A stretch of 64,000 nucleotides of DNA from Planctomycetota bacterium (GCA_030950285.1 JAUZRR010000004.1:1-64000), one strand, 5' to 3'. Shown: positions 1 to 8,157, numbered from the stretch's first letter. Program-made: numbers and translations. The notes: a model not told the origin generated them from the letters alone.

Positions 1-1246
1 CGGCGATGTTGTTGTAGTAGGGGACAGGAGCGAGCGCGGTGCTGTTGACGGCCACCGCGCCTGTCCATGTTCCGCTGTTGTTGTTGGCGTTGATGATGAC
101 CTGGCCCTTGAGACCCTCGCCGTTGGACGGGTCGCCGAGCACGTCAAACTCAGTCGTCGCGGCATTTTCATCGGCTGCAAAGTTGTCGCCGATGGTAAAG
201 GTGCCTTCGTAGCTCTTGGCAAACCTGGCGTAGGACAGCGGGCCGGAGAGGGAGCTGTTGATGAGCACGTCGCCGACAAAGGCTCCGCCGACGCCTGTAT
301 CTGGGTCTTCCTTGATGTTGATGTACCCGCTGAACGAAGTGTCACCGGCGTCTCCGGTGAGATTGTCGCATTCGATGCTCCCTGCAAAGTCGCCGCCGAT
401 GACCTCGATCGCCTCTTTGATATCTCCGGAAACAAAGATATCCACGACCGTGCCCGTTTGGCTACGGATCACGGCGTTTGTATCCTGGTCGCCGTCGCTG
501 TCGTAGATATTCTGAGCAATGATCTCTCCCTCAAAGACACCTTCAAGCGCGAGAACACGCGCGATATCGCACCCCTCGACGCTTGTGGAGCCGAAATCGG
601 CGTACACATTCTTTGCAAAGACTTTGTTGATGTAGACCCCGGCCTGAATGATAACGTGGTTGTTGGCGCCGGGAGCACCGATGTCTCCATTGAACGCGTC
701 GATGAACCGGATACTCCCACCTGATCCGGCGGTAATATCCGCAAGTATGTCCCCGACTTCTGCTACCACGACGTTGATGCTCCCGACAGCAGAAATAGGC
801 CCTAATACATTGCCATCCCTCGCTCGAATATTGCCGATCTCAGTTGCCTCGAGGCTTCCAATATCGCCTCGAACATCGGCATTCAGGATAACAGGCTCTT
901 GTGTCGGAGTTGTTACCGCATCGAGCCGGCCGCTGGTTGCGTTGTTTGCAGGGTCAATGATGAGCGAGACGTGCTTGCCCGATCCGTTGGTGAACGGCAC
1001 GGTCACCTGCAGGAGTTGGATCACGTCGCCGTCACCGATGGTGATGAAGTACTGATTGGTATCAATCGTGTCGTAGTAGGCCATGATGTCGATGAAGTAG
1101 GAATTGTCAGCGAACTGGCCTATTTCATAGTGTGTGTCCTCGACAAGCGGTGGCCCGCCAGACCTACCGGTAACTGTCACGTCGGCGAAGCATGATGTGG
1201 CGATGGTGACGGTGACCACAAACGCGAGTGTTGCGAACAGTTTCAT
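1..1246 (-). CDS. Secreted repetitive protein, C-terminus outside the window
   Basis: A continuous minus-strand frame runs from ATG at 1246 off the left edge (about 415 codons visible). It begins MKLFATLAFVVTVTIATSCF followed by AD, a typical Sec signal peptide with a likely cut after the alanine of CFA. The rest is rich in G, N, D, I and V and keeps returning to short hydrophobic strands separated by GD/GN turns, suggesting a beta-solenoid-like exported protein. A ribosome site (AGGAG) lies 8 nt upstream inside the preceding gene. The start overlaps the stop of that gene as ATGA, so the two are probably translationally coupled. I recognise no named family and no catalytic motif. A sorting tail could lie beyond the window edge. 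Confidence 0.75.
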   Translation of the reverse strand, partial: MKLFATLAFVVTVTIATSCFADVTVTGRSGGPPLVEDTHYEIGQFADNSYFIDIMAYYDTIDTNQYFITIGDGDVIQLLQVTVPFTNGSGKHVSLIIDPANNATSGRLDAVTTPTQEPVILNADVRGDIGSLEATEIGNIRARDGNVLGPISAVGSINVVVAEVGDILADITAGSGGSIRFIDAFNGDIGAPGANNHVIIQAGVYINKVFAKNVYADFGSTSVEGCDIARVLALEGVFEGEIIAQNIYDSDGDQDTNAVIRSQTGTVVDIFVSGDIKEAIEVIGGDFAGSIECDNLTGDAGDTSFSGYINIKEDPDTGVGGAFVGDVLINSSLSGPLSYARFAKSYEGTFTIGDNFAADENAATTEFDVLGDPSNGEGLKGQVIINANNNSGTWTGAVAVNSTALAPVPYYNNIA

Positions 1247-2283
1247 GCCTGTCTCCTCTTTCGTGCAAGGAACATTGTCATCAGGAAGCACGGTGCCACA
1301 AGCGTGGGAACCGCCGGCACCATCGCGATGCGGAACCCGACAAGCCCCGTGAACACAGGGCTAAACACCCGGTGGTCCTCGCCCACCCAGTCCCATATCA
1401 TCACTTCGCCGGGGAAGGTGTACAGGTCCGATCCGCGGGCGTGCCGGCTGTCTTGCACCGAATCGCTCCATTCTTCCGTCCATTCGGCCTGGCCACCGGA
1501 TGCGTCGAGCAACCCCCACGGCGTGCGGACATCCGGGTACTGGCCGGAGTTGAGATGGTCGCCGTACTGTCCATAGACCCTCGCCAGGCTGGCGTTGGTT
1601 TCACCGCCCTCGTCAGGAAGCCCGACAACCAGCGGGATGTCCGAGCTGTTGGGCTGTTCCCACCACCCCGCTTCTCCCGGGCCGTCCTTGTTCGGGTCGT
1701 AATACACCGCCTTCATCCACTCGTCCATCGAGGGGATCCAGTACCGTGCGCCGGGCGATCGCGTGGTCTGGTCGGTGTAGAAGGGCGGGTCGTCCTGCCG
1801 CTCGAATGTTGACGTGTCGTAGGCTCCGCTCTCGAACGCCCACGCCTCGTTGACCTGCCCGTTGTGCATCCAGTTGGAGAACCGGGCGGCCATCCGCCAG
1901 TTGACATCCGTCGGGTACAACCCCGCACCCGTCCTGACGTCGTAGCGGACCTCGTCCCCTTCGTAGCGGGCGTTGATGTAACTTCCGGTGATGTCGAAAC
2001 TCAACGGGTCGGGCGCGTGCGGCCCGTACGCCCGGGCGAACTCGACCCACTGGTTGACCGTGACCTCGGTCTCGGCCATGCGGTAGCGGTACCCGACCGC
2101 CCCTCGGCCGTAGAACCCGAGGTCCTGGTACCGCGCGTCGAGCCACGCCTCGTTGCCCGGATCGCCGATGTCGCGGAAAACAAGCGAAGAAGCCTGCCCG
2201 AGAGCCGCGCTCGCAGCGAGCCCCAGCCCGGCGATGAGCCCCAGCGAGCGACCGAACGAGTTGGTGAAAATTCCCTGTGCCAT
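1243..2283 (-). CDS. Exported SUMF1/formylglycine-generating-enzyme-like protein with PEP-CTERM-like tail
   Basis: 346 aa. The N-terminus has a signal peptide ending near ASAALGQA. The body resembles the SUMF1/FGE-sulfatase fold: EVTVNQWVEFARAYG, a WIPSMDEWMKAVYYDP segment and a GLLDASGGQAEWTEEW segment, which are the hallmark positions (TxxQ, PTEAEWExA, DxxGNVxEW). The final 25 residues start VPAVPTL, continue with a hydrophobic stretch and end ARKRRQA, which fits a PEP-CTERM-type sorting signal. The expected Arg-Gly-Gly-Ser-Trp element is degenerate (ARGSDL), so enzymatic formylglycine formation is unlikely; a surface or binding role is more plausible (inference). The start is supported by AAGGAGG 7 nt upstream. 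It is coupled by ATGA to the next secreted-protein gene. Confidence 0.75.
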   Translation of the reverse strand: MAQGIFTNSFGRSLGLIAGLGLAASAALGQASSLVFRDIGDPGNEAWLDARYQDLGFYGRGAVGYRYRMAETEVTVNQWVEFARAYGPHAPDPLSFDITGSYINARYEGDEVRYDVRTGAGLYPTDVNWRMAARFSNWMHNGQVNEAWAFESGAYDTSTFERQDDPPFYTDQTTRSPGARYWIPSMDEWMKAVYYDPNKDGPGEAGWWEQPNSSDIPLVVGLPDEGGETNASLARVYGQYGDHLNSGQYPDVRTPWGLLDASGGQAEWTEEWSDSVQDSRHARGSDLYTFPGEVMIWDWVGEDHRVFSPVFTGLVGFRIAMVPAVPTLVAPCFLMTMFLARKRRQA

Positions 2284-2540
2284 ATGTCAACCTCCTTGTT
2301 GTACAGCCAGCATCCGTGCCGGTTGGAGGAAGATACACGATGCTCTTCCAGAGCACAAAGATTCGGCCATCCATGTTGGCCGTCATGGAGTACCCACGTT
2401 TGACAGTCTTGGTCGGGCTTGACCGACAACGAAAGGCACCTCCCCCCCAGCCCCCTCCAGCGGTGTGCGGGAGGGGGAGCAGGAAGAGGGTGCGGGAGCA
2501 GGAGCAGGAGCCTCTCGCGTGAGGAGGAGTGCCTTCTTTC

Positions 2541-2598
2541 GTGGGACCGGCTGGACGCCGGTCCCACGGTGTGGTGGTGCCACCGGCTGGAAGCCGGT
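2541..2598. repeat. Two adjacent REP-like hairpins
   Basis: The first is a perfect 11-bp stem, GTGGGACCGGC/GCCGGTCCCAC, around the loop TGGAC at 2541-2567. The second is a shorter copy, ACCGGC/GCCGGT around TGGAA, at 2582-2598. Both arms and loop are related, so they are two copies of one palindromic family. Confidence 0.75.
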
Positions 2599-2638
2599 CC
2601 CACGAGCGGCCGTATGTGTCCGCGCTCCTCCCGGCACT

Positions 2639-2674
2639 GTCTTGCACCTGCGGCACGTCTTGCACCTGCGGCAC
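2639..2674. repeat. 18-bp perfect tandem duplication
   Basis: GTCTTGCACCTGCGGCAC occurs at 2639-2656 and immediately again at 2657-2674 without any mismatch. The end of the second copy overlaps the 27-bp palindrome that starts at 2670. Confidence 0.9.
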
Positions 2675-2696
2675 TGGGCTGTGCCCAGTGGCACCC
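2670..2696. repeat. 27-bp dispersed palindromic repeat, copy 1
   Basis: The core CACTGGGC-TGT-GCCCAGTG is a perfect 8-bp stem, framed by GG on the left and GCACCC on the right. The same 27-bp word, with two substitutions (one in the loop and one in the right arm), occurs at 8818-8844. Confidence 0.8.
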
Positions 2697-2771
2697 ATCC
2701 CGCCGGGGCACGGGTGCTGCCGGGGAGGTCCGGTTTGATGTTCTGCAGCGAACCGGTGGCGATCTGGAGGC

Positions 2772-2837
2772 GAACGAGGGGCGAACGTGGGGCGAACGTG
2801 GGGGGAACGTGGGGGGAACGTGGGGGGAACGTGGGGG
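2772..2837 (+). repeat. Six-copy 11-bp tandem repeat with G4 runs
   Basis: GAACG begins at 2772, 2783, 2794, 2805, 2816 and 2827, an exact 11-bp period. The unit is GAACGTGGGGG; copies 1 and 2 end in C, and copy 1 has A in place of T. Each unit has a run of four to six G separated by short loops, which is enough for an intramolecular G-quadruplex on the plus strand. Confidence 0.9.
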
Positions 2838-3386
2838 CATCATGGGAGTGGCGACGGCACGATCGGTGGACGGTGGGTTCCAAGAACGGCGGCGGGAACT
2901 CCTGGGGGCCGCCCGTTTGCTCCTCCCGGACGCCCGTGAGCTCCTGCCGGGCGTGCGGAAACTCCTGCCCGGCGGCCTCGAACCGCTCTCCGGCGGGCCG
3001 ACGGCTTTGACTTGGCGTGGGGGGGGGCAGATACTTGGGGTAGTCAGTTGGTGAGCCGACCGTGACGGACGCCGGTGCCTCTCTCGCGATGGGAGCAGGA
3101 TCGGGGGAGGCGCGGTCAGGGGCCTTGCTTCTTTGGCGGTCATTTCTTGACCCCGCGGCCGGCAAGGTTCCGCTCCGGATCGGGTGTTCCCGGTCCTGCC
3201 GCGGCCGTCGTCCTTCGACCGGCGTGAATGCACGCCGGGGGCAGCGGACCGCGAGAGATTCGTGGTCCCCGCGTGCGGCAAGCGAGCTGCACGCCCAAGA
3301 AGGAATGCGCAGCCCCAGCCCGACGGGTCGACACACGCCCCCACCACACACGCCCCCAAAAGAAACATCCAAACGAAGACAGCCAC

Positions 3387-3458
3387 TGCCCGGTGGTGTA
3401 ATTGGTAGCACATCAGTTTTTGGTACTGCGAGTCTGGGTTCGAGTCCCGGCCGGGTAA
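3387..3458 (+). tRNA. tRNA-Gln (UUG)
   Basis: Cloverleaf read by eye: acceptor TGCCCGG pairs with CCGGGTA (one G-T wobble), D arm GTGT/GCAC, anticodon arm TCAGT-TTTTGGT-ACTGC (one mismatch at the base of the stem) giving anticodon TTG, and T arm CTGGG-TTCGAGT-CCCGG. The discriminator is A at 3458 and CCA is not encoded. A 5' U fits glutamine tRNAs. Confidence 0.92.
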
Positions 3459-3470
3459 CTTTGACGTCTC

Positions 3471-3524
3471 CTTTCATGAAACCCCTTTCATGAAGCCCCC
3501 TTGTGAAGCCCCCTTGTGAAGCCC
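3471..3524. repeat. Four-copy 13-14-bp tandem repeat
   Basis: CTTTCATGAAACCC (3471), CTTTCATGAAGCCC (3485), CCTTGTGAAGCCC (3499) and CCTTGTGAAGCCC (3512) follow each other directly between the tRNA gene and the GlmU-like gene. Confidence 0.85.
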
Positions 3525-3551
3525 TTTGAGACAAAGCCGCATCGCGAAAGT

Positions 3552-4352
3552 ATGACCGAGCCCACCGACCCATCCCGCCCCCCCGAGCCCGTCGCGGTCG
3601 TCATGGCTGCGGGCAAGGGCACGCGCATGCGGTCGGACCTGCCCAAGGTGGTCCACGAGGTCGCGGGGCGGCCGATGGTGTGCCATGTGGTCGAGGCGTG
3701 TTTCGCGGCCGGGTGCGCGCGGGTGATCGCGGTTGTGGGCTACGAGCAGCAACTGGTGCGCGATGCGCTGGCGGCGTTCGGTGATCGGGTGCGCTTTGCG
3801 GTGCAGGAAGAGCAACTGGGCACCGGGCACGCGGTGCAGTGCGCGGCGGACGAACTCGCCGACCTTGACCCCCAGACGCCGGTGCTGGTGCTGGCTGGGG
3901 ACGGGCCGTTGATTCGCACCGGGACGCTCGAGGCGTTGCTCGGGCTGCATCGCTCGAGCGGCGCGGCGGCGACGCTGGCGACGAGTGTGATCGACGACCC
4001 GACGGGCTACGGCCGGATCGTGCGCGACGCGGGCGGGCGGTTGGTCGGCATCGTCGAACAAAAGAACGCCACGCCCGAGCAGCTGGAGATCCGCGAGGTC
4101 AACCCGAGCTACTACTGCTTCGGGCTTGGGGCGATGACCGGAGCGCTGGCGAAGGTGGGCCGGGACGCGGCGTCGGGGGAGTACTACATCACCGACGTGC
4201 CGGCGATCCTGCTGAAATCGGGCGCACGTGTCGAGGTGATCGACGCGGTCCCGGCTGAAGACGTGCTGAGCATCAACACGCCCGAACAACTCGCCGAGGT
4301 GGACCGCGTGCTGCGGGCCCGCCTGGCACACTCGACAGGGGCCGCCTCGTGA
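3552..4352 (+). CDS. UDP-N-acetylglucosamine pyrophosphorylase-like (GlmU N-domain only)
   Basis: 266 aa nucleotidyltransferase expected to make UDP-GlcNAc from UTP and GlcNAc-1-phosphate for cell-envelope precursors. Near the N-terminus is the sugar-nucleotidyltransferase signature VVMAAGKGTRMRSDLPKVVH. It is followed by EQLGTGHAV, the metal site VLAGDGPL (usual GD in place) and GYGRIVRD, then EVNPSYYCF. Bifunctional GlmU is about 450 aa with a left-handed beta-helix acetyltransferase; that half is absent here, so glucosamine-1-phosphate acetylation must be done elsewhere (inference). ATG at 3552 is chosen over an upstream GTG at 3516, because the latter would start in the tandem repeat. The stop overlaps the prs start. 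Confidence 0.85.
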   Translation: MTEPTDPSRPPEPVAVVMAAGKGTRMRSDLPKVVHEVAGRPMVCHVVEACFAAGCARVIAVVGYEQQLVRDALAAFGDRVRFAVQEEQLGTGHAVQCAADELADLDPQTPVLVLAGDGPLIRTGTLEALLGLHRSSGAAATLATSVIDDPTGYGRIVRDAGGRLVGIVEQKNATPEQLEIREVNPSYYCFGLGAMTGALAKVGRDAASGEYYITDVPAILLKSGARVEVIDAVPAEDVLSINTPEQLAEVDRVLRARLAHSTGAAS

Positions 4353-5332
4353 TCAACGACGGGAACCACATGCTCAAGGTGTTCGCGGGTCGGCACAGCC
4401 GGGTGTTGGCCGAGCGGGCCTGCGAGTACATCGGCCTGACGATCGGCGAGGCACGGACCGACGTCTTCCCCGACGGCGAGCTGCTGGTGCGGCTGCAGGA
4501 GGACGTTCGGGGGCGGGACTGCTACGTCGTCAGCTCGACGTGCGACCCGGTGAACGACAACCTGATGGAGCTGCTGATCTTTATCGATTGCCTCAAACGG
4601 GCCAGCGCCCGGCGGGTGACGATCGTGACGCCTTACTTCGGGTACGGGCGGCAGGACCGCAAGGACAAGGGGCGGGTGCCGATCACCGCCAAGCTCGTCG
4701 CCAACCTGATCACCGCCAGCCGCGCCGACCGGGTGCTCGCGCTCGACCTGCACGCGGCACAGATTCAGGGGTTCTTCGACATCCCGGTCGATCATCTGTC
4801 GGCGACGCCGGTGTTTCTCGACTACTTCGAGTCCATCCGCGAGCAGCTCGGGGACCTCTGCCTGGTGAGCCCGGACGTGGGGAATGTCAAGGTCGCCGAG
4901 GGGTTTGCCAACCTGCTGGGGGGGGACCTTGCGATCATCAACAAACGCCGGGTCTCGGGGACCGAGGTTGTGACCGAGCACATTATCGGGTCGGTGCAGG
5001 GCAAGACCGTGCTGATGTTCGACGACATGATCTCGACGGGGGGCACGATCTGCGAGGCCGCCAAGCTCGCGCTCGAGCACGGGGCGACCGAGGTCTTCGC
5101 AGCCGCGACGCACGGGGTGCTGTGCGGCGGGGCGATCGAGCGGATCGCGGCGTCACCGATCTCGAAGCTCGTGATCACCGACACGATCCCGGTCGATTCC
5201 CGGCTTGCGCCCCTGGGCGACAAGCTGCACGTGCTGAGCGTCGGCGACCTGGTCGGCGAGGCGGTCCGCCGTATCCATCACAACCTCTCGCTGAGCGCAC
5301 TGTTCAAGCGGACCGCCGGGACCAAACGCTGA
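4349..5332 (+). CDS. prs: Ribose-phosphate pyrophosphokinase
   Basis: 327 aa. It makes PRPP from ribose-5-phosphate and ATP. Family landmarks: FPDGELLV near the N-terminus, the flexible loop YFGYGRQDRKDKGRVPITAK, DLHAAQIQGFFDIPVDHL, and the PRPP-binding loop VLMFDDMISTGGT. GTG at 4349 overlaps the GlmU-like stop (GTGA), which implies coupling; an ATG at 4370 would remove seven residues and leave MLKVFAG, the more usual family start, so the exact start is open. The neighbour consumes UTP and this enzyme supplies nucleotide precursors, a pairing (glmU-prs-rplY-pth) that is common in bacteria. Confidence 0.95.
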   Translation: MINDGNHMLKVFAGRHSRVLAERACEYIGLTIGEARTDVFPDGELLVRLQEDVRGRDCYVVSSTCDPVNDNLMELLIFIDCLKRASARRVTIVTPYFGYGRQDRKDKGRVPITAKLVANLITASRADRVLALDLHAAQIQGFFDIPVDHLSATPVFLDYFESIREQLGDLCLVSPDVGNVKVAEGFANLLGGDLAIINKRRVSGTEVVTEHIIGSVQGKTVLMFDDMISTGGTICEAAKLALEHGATEVFAAATHGVLCGGAIERIAASPISKLVITDTIPVDSRLAPLGDKLHVLSVGDLVGEAVRRIHHNLSLSALFKRTAGTKR

Positions 5333-5388
5333 ACGAAGTCAATATCCAAGAACACAGACGAGAGTCAATAGAGAGAAGGAACCACACC

Positions 5389-6039
5389 ATGCAAGAGCAC
5401 GCACCACTCCTGACCGCCACCCGCCGCGAACGTGTCGGCACCCGCTACAGCAAGCGCATCCGTGAGGCCGGGGGGCTGCCCGCGATTATCTACGGCCACG
5501 GCAAGGAACCGGTGGCGGTCTCGGTCGATGCCAAGAAGACGCTTCGGCATCTGCACGAGGGCGAGAAGATTCTCCAGTTGCAGATCGAGGGGCAGAGCGA
5601 GGTGCAGAACGTGCTGGTCAAGGACTTGCAGTTTGACTACCTGGGGACCAACGTCATCCACGCCGACTTTACCCGGGTGGATCTCGAGGAGCGGGTCGAG
5701 CTGAAGGTCGCGATCCACCTGATCGGTGAGGCGGTCGGGCTCAAGGCCGCCGGGGCGATGCTCATGCACCCGACCAACGAGATCGAGCTTGAGTGCAAGG
5801 TTGCCAACATCCCCGACCATGTCGAGGTGGACATCAGCGGGCTCGAAGCGGGTTCGGCGTTGCACGTCAGCGACATCCAGTTGCCGCTGCCGACGATGAA
5901 GACTCTGTCTGATCCTGATCTGATCGTTGCCCAGATCATCATCCAGGCGGTCGAAGAGGAGGAGACCGAAGAGGCCGGCGTGGTCGCCGATGGCGCCCAG
6001 CCCGAGGTCATCACCGAGAAGAAGGAAGGCGAGGACTAA
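5389..6039 (+). CDS. rplY: 50S ribosomal protein L25, CTC/TL5 long form
   Basis: 216 aa, so the two-domain CTC form rather than the 94-aa E. coli form. It binds 5S rRNA through the N-terminal domain (RRERVGTRYSKRIREAGGLP, IIYGHGKEP). The C-terminal TL5 domain (VELKVAIHLIGEAVGLKAAG ... IPDHVEVDISGLEAGSALHV) is complete. The last 25 residues are acidic (EEEETEEAG ... KKEGED). ATG at 5389 is preceded by GAGAGAAGGA with good spacing. It sits 56 nt after prs and 63 nt before pth, the usual prs-rplY-pth order. Confidence 0.95.
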   Translation: MQEHAPLLTATRRERVGTRYSKRIREAGGLPAIIYGHGKEPVAVSVDAKKTLRHLHEGEKILQLQIEGQSEVQNVLVKDLQFDYLGTNVIHADFTRVDLEERVELKVAIHLIGEAVGLKAAGAMLMHPTNEIELECKVANIPDHVEVDISGLEAGSALHVSDIQLPLPTMKTLSDPDLIVAQIIIQAVEEEETEEAGVVADGAQPEVITEKKEGED

Positions 6040-6102
6040 ACCCCTCGGTCGTGCCGCCCTTCGGGGCGGCGGTTGCACGAACACGCCGGAGATACGGGTG
6101 TC

Positions 6103-6750
6103 ATGAAGCTGATCGTCGGCCTTGGAAATCCCGGAACGCAGTACGTCAAGACCCGGCACAACGCCGGGTTCCTGGCGATCGACCAGCTCGTGGGGCGTCA
6201 TGCGTCCGGCGCGGTGGTCAAGTCGCGTTTCAAGGCAGACACCGTCGAAGCGTCGATCCGCTCGACCAAGTGCCTGCTGCTCAAGCCGATGACGTTCATG
6301 AATCTGTCCGGGGAGTCGGTGCTGCAGGCGATGCAGTTTTACAAGCTGCCGCTGGCGGACCTTTTGGTCATCACCGACGACCTGGCGCTGCCGGTGGGCG
6401 CGGTCCGGCTGCGTGCCTCCGGCGGGGCGGGCGGGCACAACGGGCTCTCGGATATCGAGCGTCGGCTCGGGTCTTCTGAGTACCCGCGGTGCCGGGTGGG
6501 GATCGGCCCTAAGCCGCCGTTGTTTGACCAGGCGGCGTTTGTGCTCTCGCGATTTGCCGAGGACGAGCAGGACAGCCTGCACGCTTCGATCAGGACGGCC
6601 GCGGACGCGGTCGAGACGTTTGTCGTGTCGGGGATCGACACGGCGATGAACCGGTTCAACACCAAGATCAAACCCGAGCCCAGGCTCGACACCCCGACCG
6701 ACCCCACCAAAGCGGACCCCGAAGCCGACGCCGGCTGGGGGGCCGCCTGA
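6103..6750 (+). CDS. pth: Peptidyl-tRNA hydrolase
   Basis: 215 aa; recycles peptidyl-tRNA released from stalled ribosomes. It begins MKLIVGLGNPGTQYVKTRHN, which holds the substrate-binding Asn (GLGNPG) and the catalytic His (TRHN). KPMTFMNLSGESV, ITDDLALPVGAVRLRASGGA and GGHNGLSDI follow as in the family. The tail after residue 185 (KPEPRLDTPTDPTKADPE) is proline- and acid-rich and extends past the usual end. ATG at 6103 is chosen because the family starts exactly at MKLIVGLGNPG; GGAGA lies about 11 nt upstream. Confidence 0.95.
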   Translation: MKLIVGLGNPGTQYVKTRHNAGFLAIDQLVGRHASGAVVKSRFKADTVEASIRSTKCLLLKPMTFMNLSGESVLQAMQFYKLPLADLLVITDDLALPVGAVRLRASGGAGGHNGLSDIERRLGSSEYPRCRVGIGPKPPLFDQAAFVLSRFAEDEQDSLHASIRTAADAVETFVVSGIDTAMNRFNTKIKPEPRLDTPTDPTKADPEADAGWGAA

Positions 6751-6809
6751 AAACGAACTCTTGCCGCCCTGCGCTTGCGGGAGCGGCCCAGCGAAAGGTA
6801 CTTTGACCC

Positions 6810-7298
6810 ATGTCCGATACGACCCGAATCTATGAATCAATGTTTCTTGTGAGCCAGTCCGAAGCCGCCGACCTGGGCGGGATCGTGGCGTACATCGAGG
6901 AGATCCTCCGCCGCGGCGACGCGGAGGTCATCGCGATGAAGAAGTGGGACGAACGGCGGCTCGCCTACGAGATCGAGAAGCAGCGTCGCGGGGTGTACTT
7001 CCTGTGTTATTTCCGGGCACCGACCGGTTCGATCACGCACATCGAACGCGACTGCACGCTGAGCGAGCGGATCATGCGGGTGCTGATCTTGAACGCCGAG
7101 CACCTGTCCGATGAGGACATCGCGGCGTGCGACGATCGCGCCGGGCTGGGTGTCGAGGCCAACCTGCGGAAGGAAGAGGCGGACAAAGCCGCCGCCGCAG
7201 AGGCCGCCGCCAGCGCCACCGCTGCTGCTGCGGCTTCTGCCGAGGCAGCGCCCGCCGCGACCGAGGAAGCCCCCGCCGAGACCACCGCGTCTGAGTGA
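6810..7298 (+). CDS. rpsF: 30S ribosomal protein S6 with long Ala/Glu tail
   Basis: 162 aa; the S6 fold occupies about the first 105 residues (RIYESMFLVSQSEA, KKWDERRLAYEIEKQRRGVY, IERDCTLSERIMRVLIL). Ordinary S6 is 95-135 aa. From about residue 125 the chain is almost entirely A and E (EEADKAAAAEAAASATAAAA). It opens the conserved rpsF-ssb-rplI cluster. GCGAAAGG sits 11 nt upstream of the ATG and could act as ribosome site. S6 normally pairs with S18, whose gene (rpsR) is not in this cluster. Confidence 0.95.
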   Translation: MSDTTRIYESMFLVSQSEAADLGGIVAYIEEILRRGDAEVIAMKKWDERRLAYEIEKQRRGVYFLCYFRAPTGSITHIERDCTLSERIMRVLILNAEHLSDEDIAACDDRAGLGVEANLRKEEADKAAAAEAAASATAAAAASAEAAPAATEEAPAETTASE

Positions 7299-7431
7299 AG
7301 TCCCGATGGGGTTCGTCTGAACGCACCGATGCACGCCCCGGCGTGCTATCCTTCCACATTCCAAACTTCGGTCGGTCGGCCGGGCAACTTCCGACTCCGC
7401 CGACCGAGCCGCACACGCGATGGAGGCAAGT

Positions 7432-7929
7432 ATGGCTGGCAACTTCAACAAGGTTCTGCTGATGGGGAACCTAACGCGGGATATCGAGATCCGGCATACA
7501 CAGTCGAACACCGCGATCGGGAAGTTCGGCATCGCGGTCAACCGCAAGTACAGCGTCGGCGATGGCAGCAACCGCGAGCAGCGCGAAGAAACCAGCTTTA
7601 TCGATTGCGAGGTCTGGGGGCGGACCGCCGAGATCATGTCGCAGTATCTCAGGAAAGGCCGCCCGGTCTTCATCGAAGGCCGCCTGCGTCTGGACCAGTG
7701 GGAGGACAAAACCTCCGGCCAGCGACGCTCCAAGCTCCTGGTTGTCGTCGAGAACTTCCAGTTTGTTGACTCCCGCGCCGATGGTGCGGGGGGCGGCAGC
7801 GGTGGTGGCGGCGGCGGCGAGAGCGGCGGGCGTCGCGCCCCGGCGGGTGCCCGCTCCGACGGAGGTGGTGGTGGTGGGGGGGGGCAACGCTACGACGAGA
7901 TCCCGCCCGACGACGACATCCCGTTCTGA
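7432..7929 (+). CDS. ssb: Single-stranded DNA-binding protein
   Basis: 165 aa. OB-fold: MAGNFNKVLLMGNLTRDIEI, KYSVGDGSN, SFIDCEVWGRTAEIMSQYL, GRPVFIEGRLRLDQW. A glycine-rich linker ([26 protein letters not shown]) leads to the acidic tip PPDDDIPF, which recruits partner proteins. Although an upstream ATG at 7420 is in frame, the GGAGG of that reading (7422-7426) is a well-spaced ribosome site for ATG 7432, so the shorter start is preferred. It lies between rpsF and rplI as in many bacteria. Confidence 0.95.
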   Translation: MAGNFNKVLLMGNLTRDIEIRHTQSNTAIGKFGIAVNRKYSVGDGSNREQREETSFIDCEVWGRTAEIMSQYLRKGRPVFIEGRLRLDQWEDKTSGQRRSKLLVVVENFQFVDSRADGAGGGSGGGGGGESGGRRAPAGARSDGGGGGGGGQRYDEIPPDDDIPF

Positions 7930-8157
7930 TGACTGATTGACGACTTTCGGGTTGGCTGGGTGCTTGGGATTGGCGCGGGGGGTGAACGCCCGGCTCGGCC
8001 CGAGCGACCTACCATCTCCGCCCCGGGACGGCCGAGCGTCGGCTGCCGGGGACCACCGCTGGGGTCAGGCTCTGGCGAATCGGCTCTCCCGGTTCGCTGG
8101 TTTGGCTCCTCAACTTCGCCCCGCAGCCGCGGGCCACAAGGACAGCGAGAAACACAC

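Larger units (their letters stand above)
2284..3386. other. 1.1-kb gene-free repeat mosaic
   Basis: No frame here looks like a real protein: translations are dominated by P, R, S and H and follow the repeats. The stretch holds a pair of GCCGGTCCCAC hairpins (2541-2598), an 18-bp perfect tandem duplication (2639-2674), a 27-bp palindrome that recurs after rplI (2670-2696) and a six-copy 11-bp G-rich array (2772-2837). The segment from about 2840 to 3386 shows no further structure I can name and leads into a tRNA gene. Confidence 0.6.

Noticed and set aside
2001-3413. Long minus-strand frames across the repeat mosaic
   Set aside because: Translations follow the repeats (PPRSPHVPP, PQVQD), overlap the real FGE-like gene and the tRNA, and show no protein-like pattern.
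3062-3493. 143-codon plus-strand frame before the GlmU-like gene
   Set aside because: Runs straight through the tRNA-Gln gene and into the tandem repeat.
5365-6840. 491-codon open frame on the minus strand
   Set aside because: Shadow of rplY and pth, rich in R, H, L and D, no domain.
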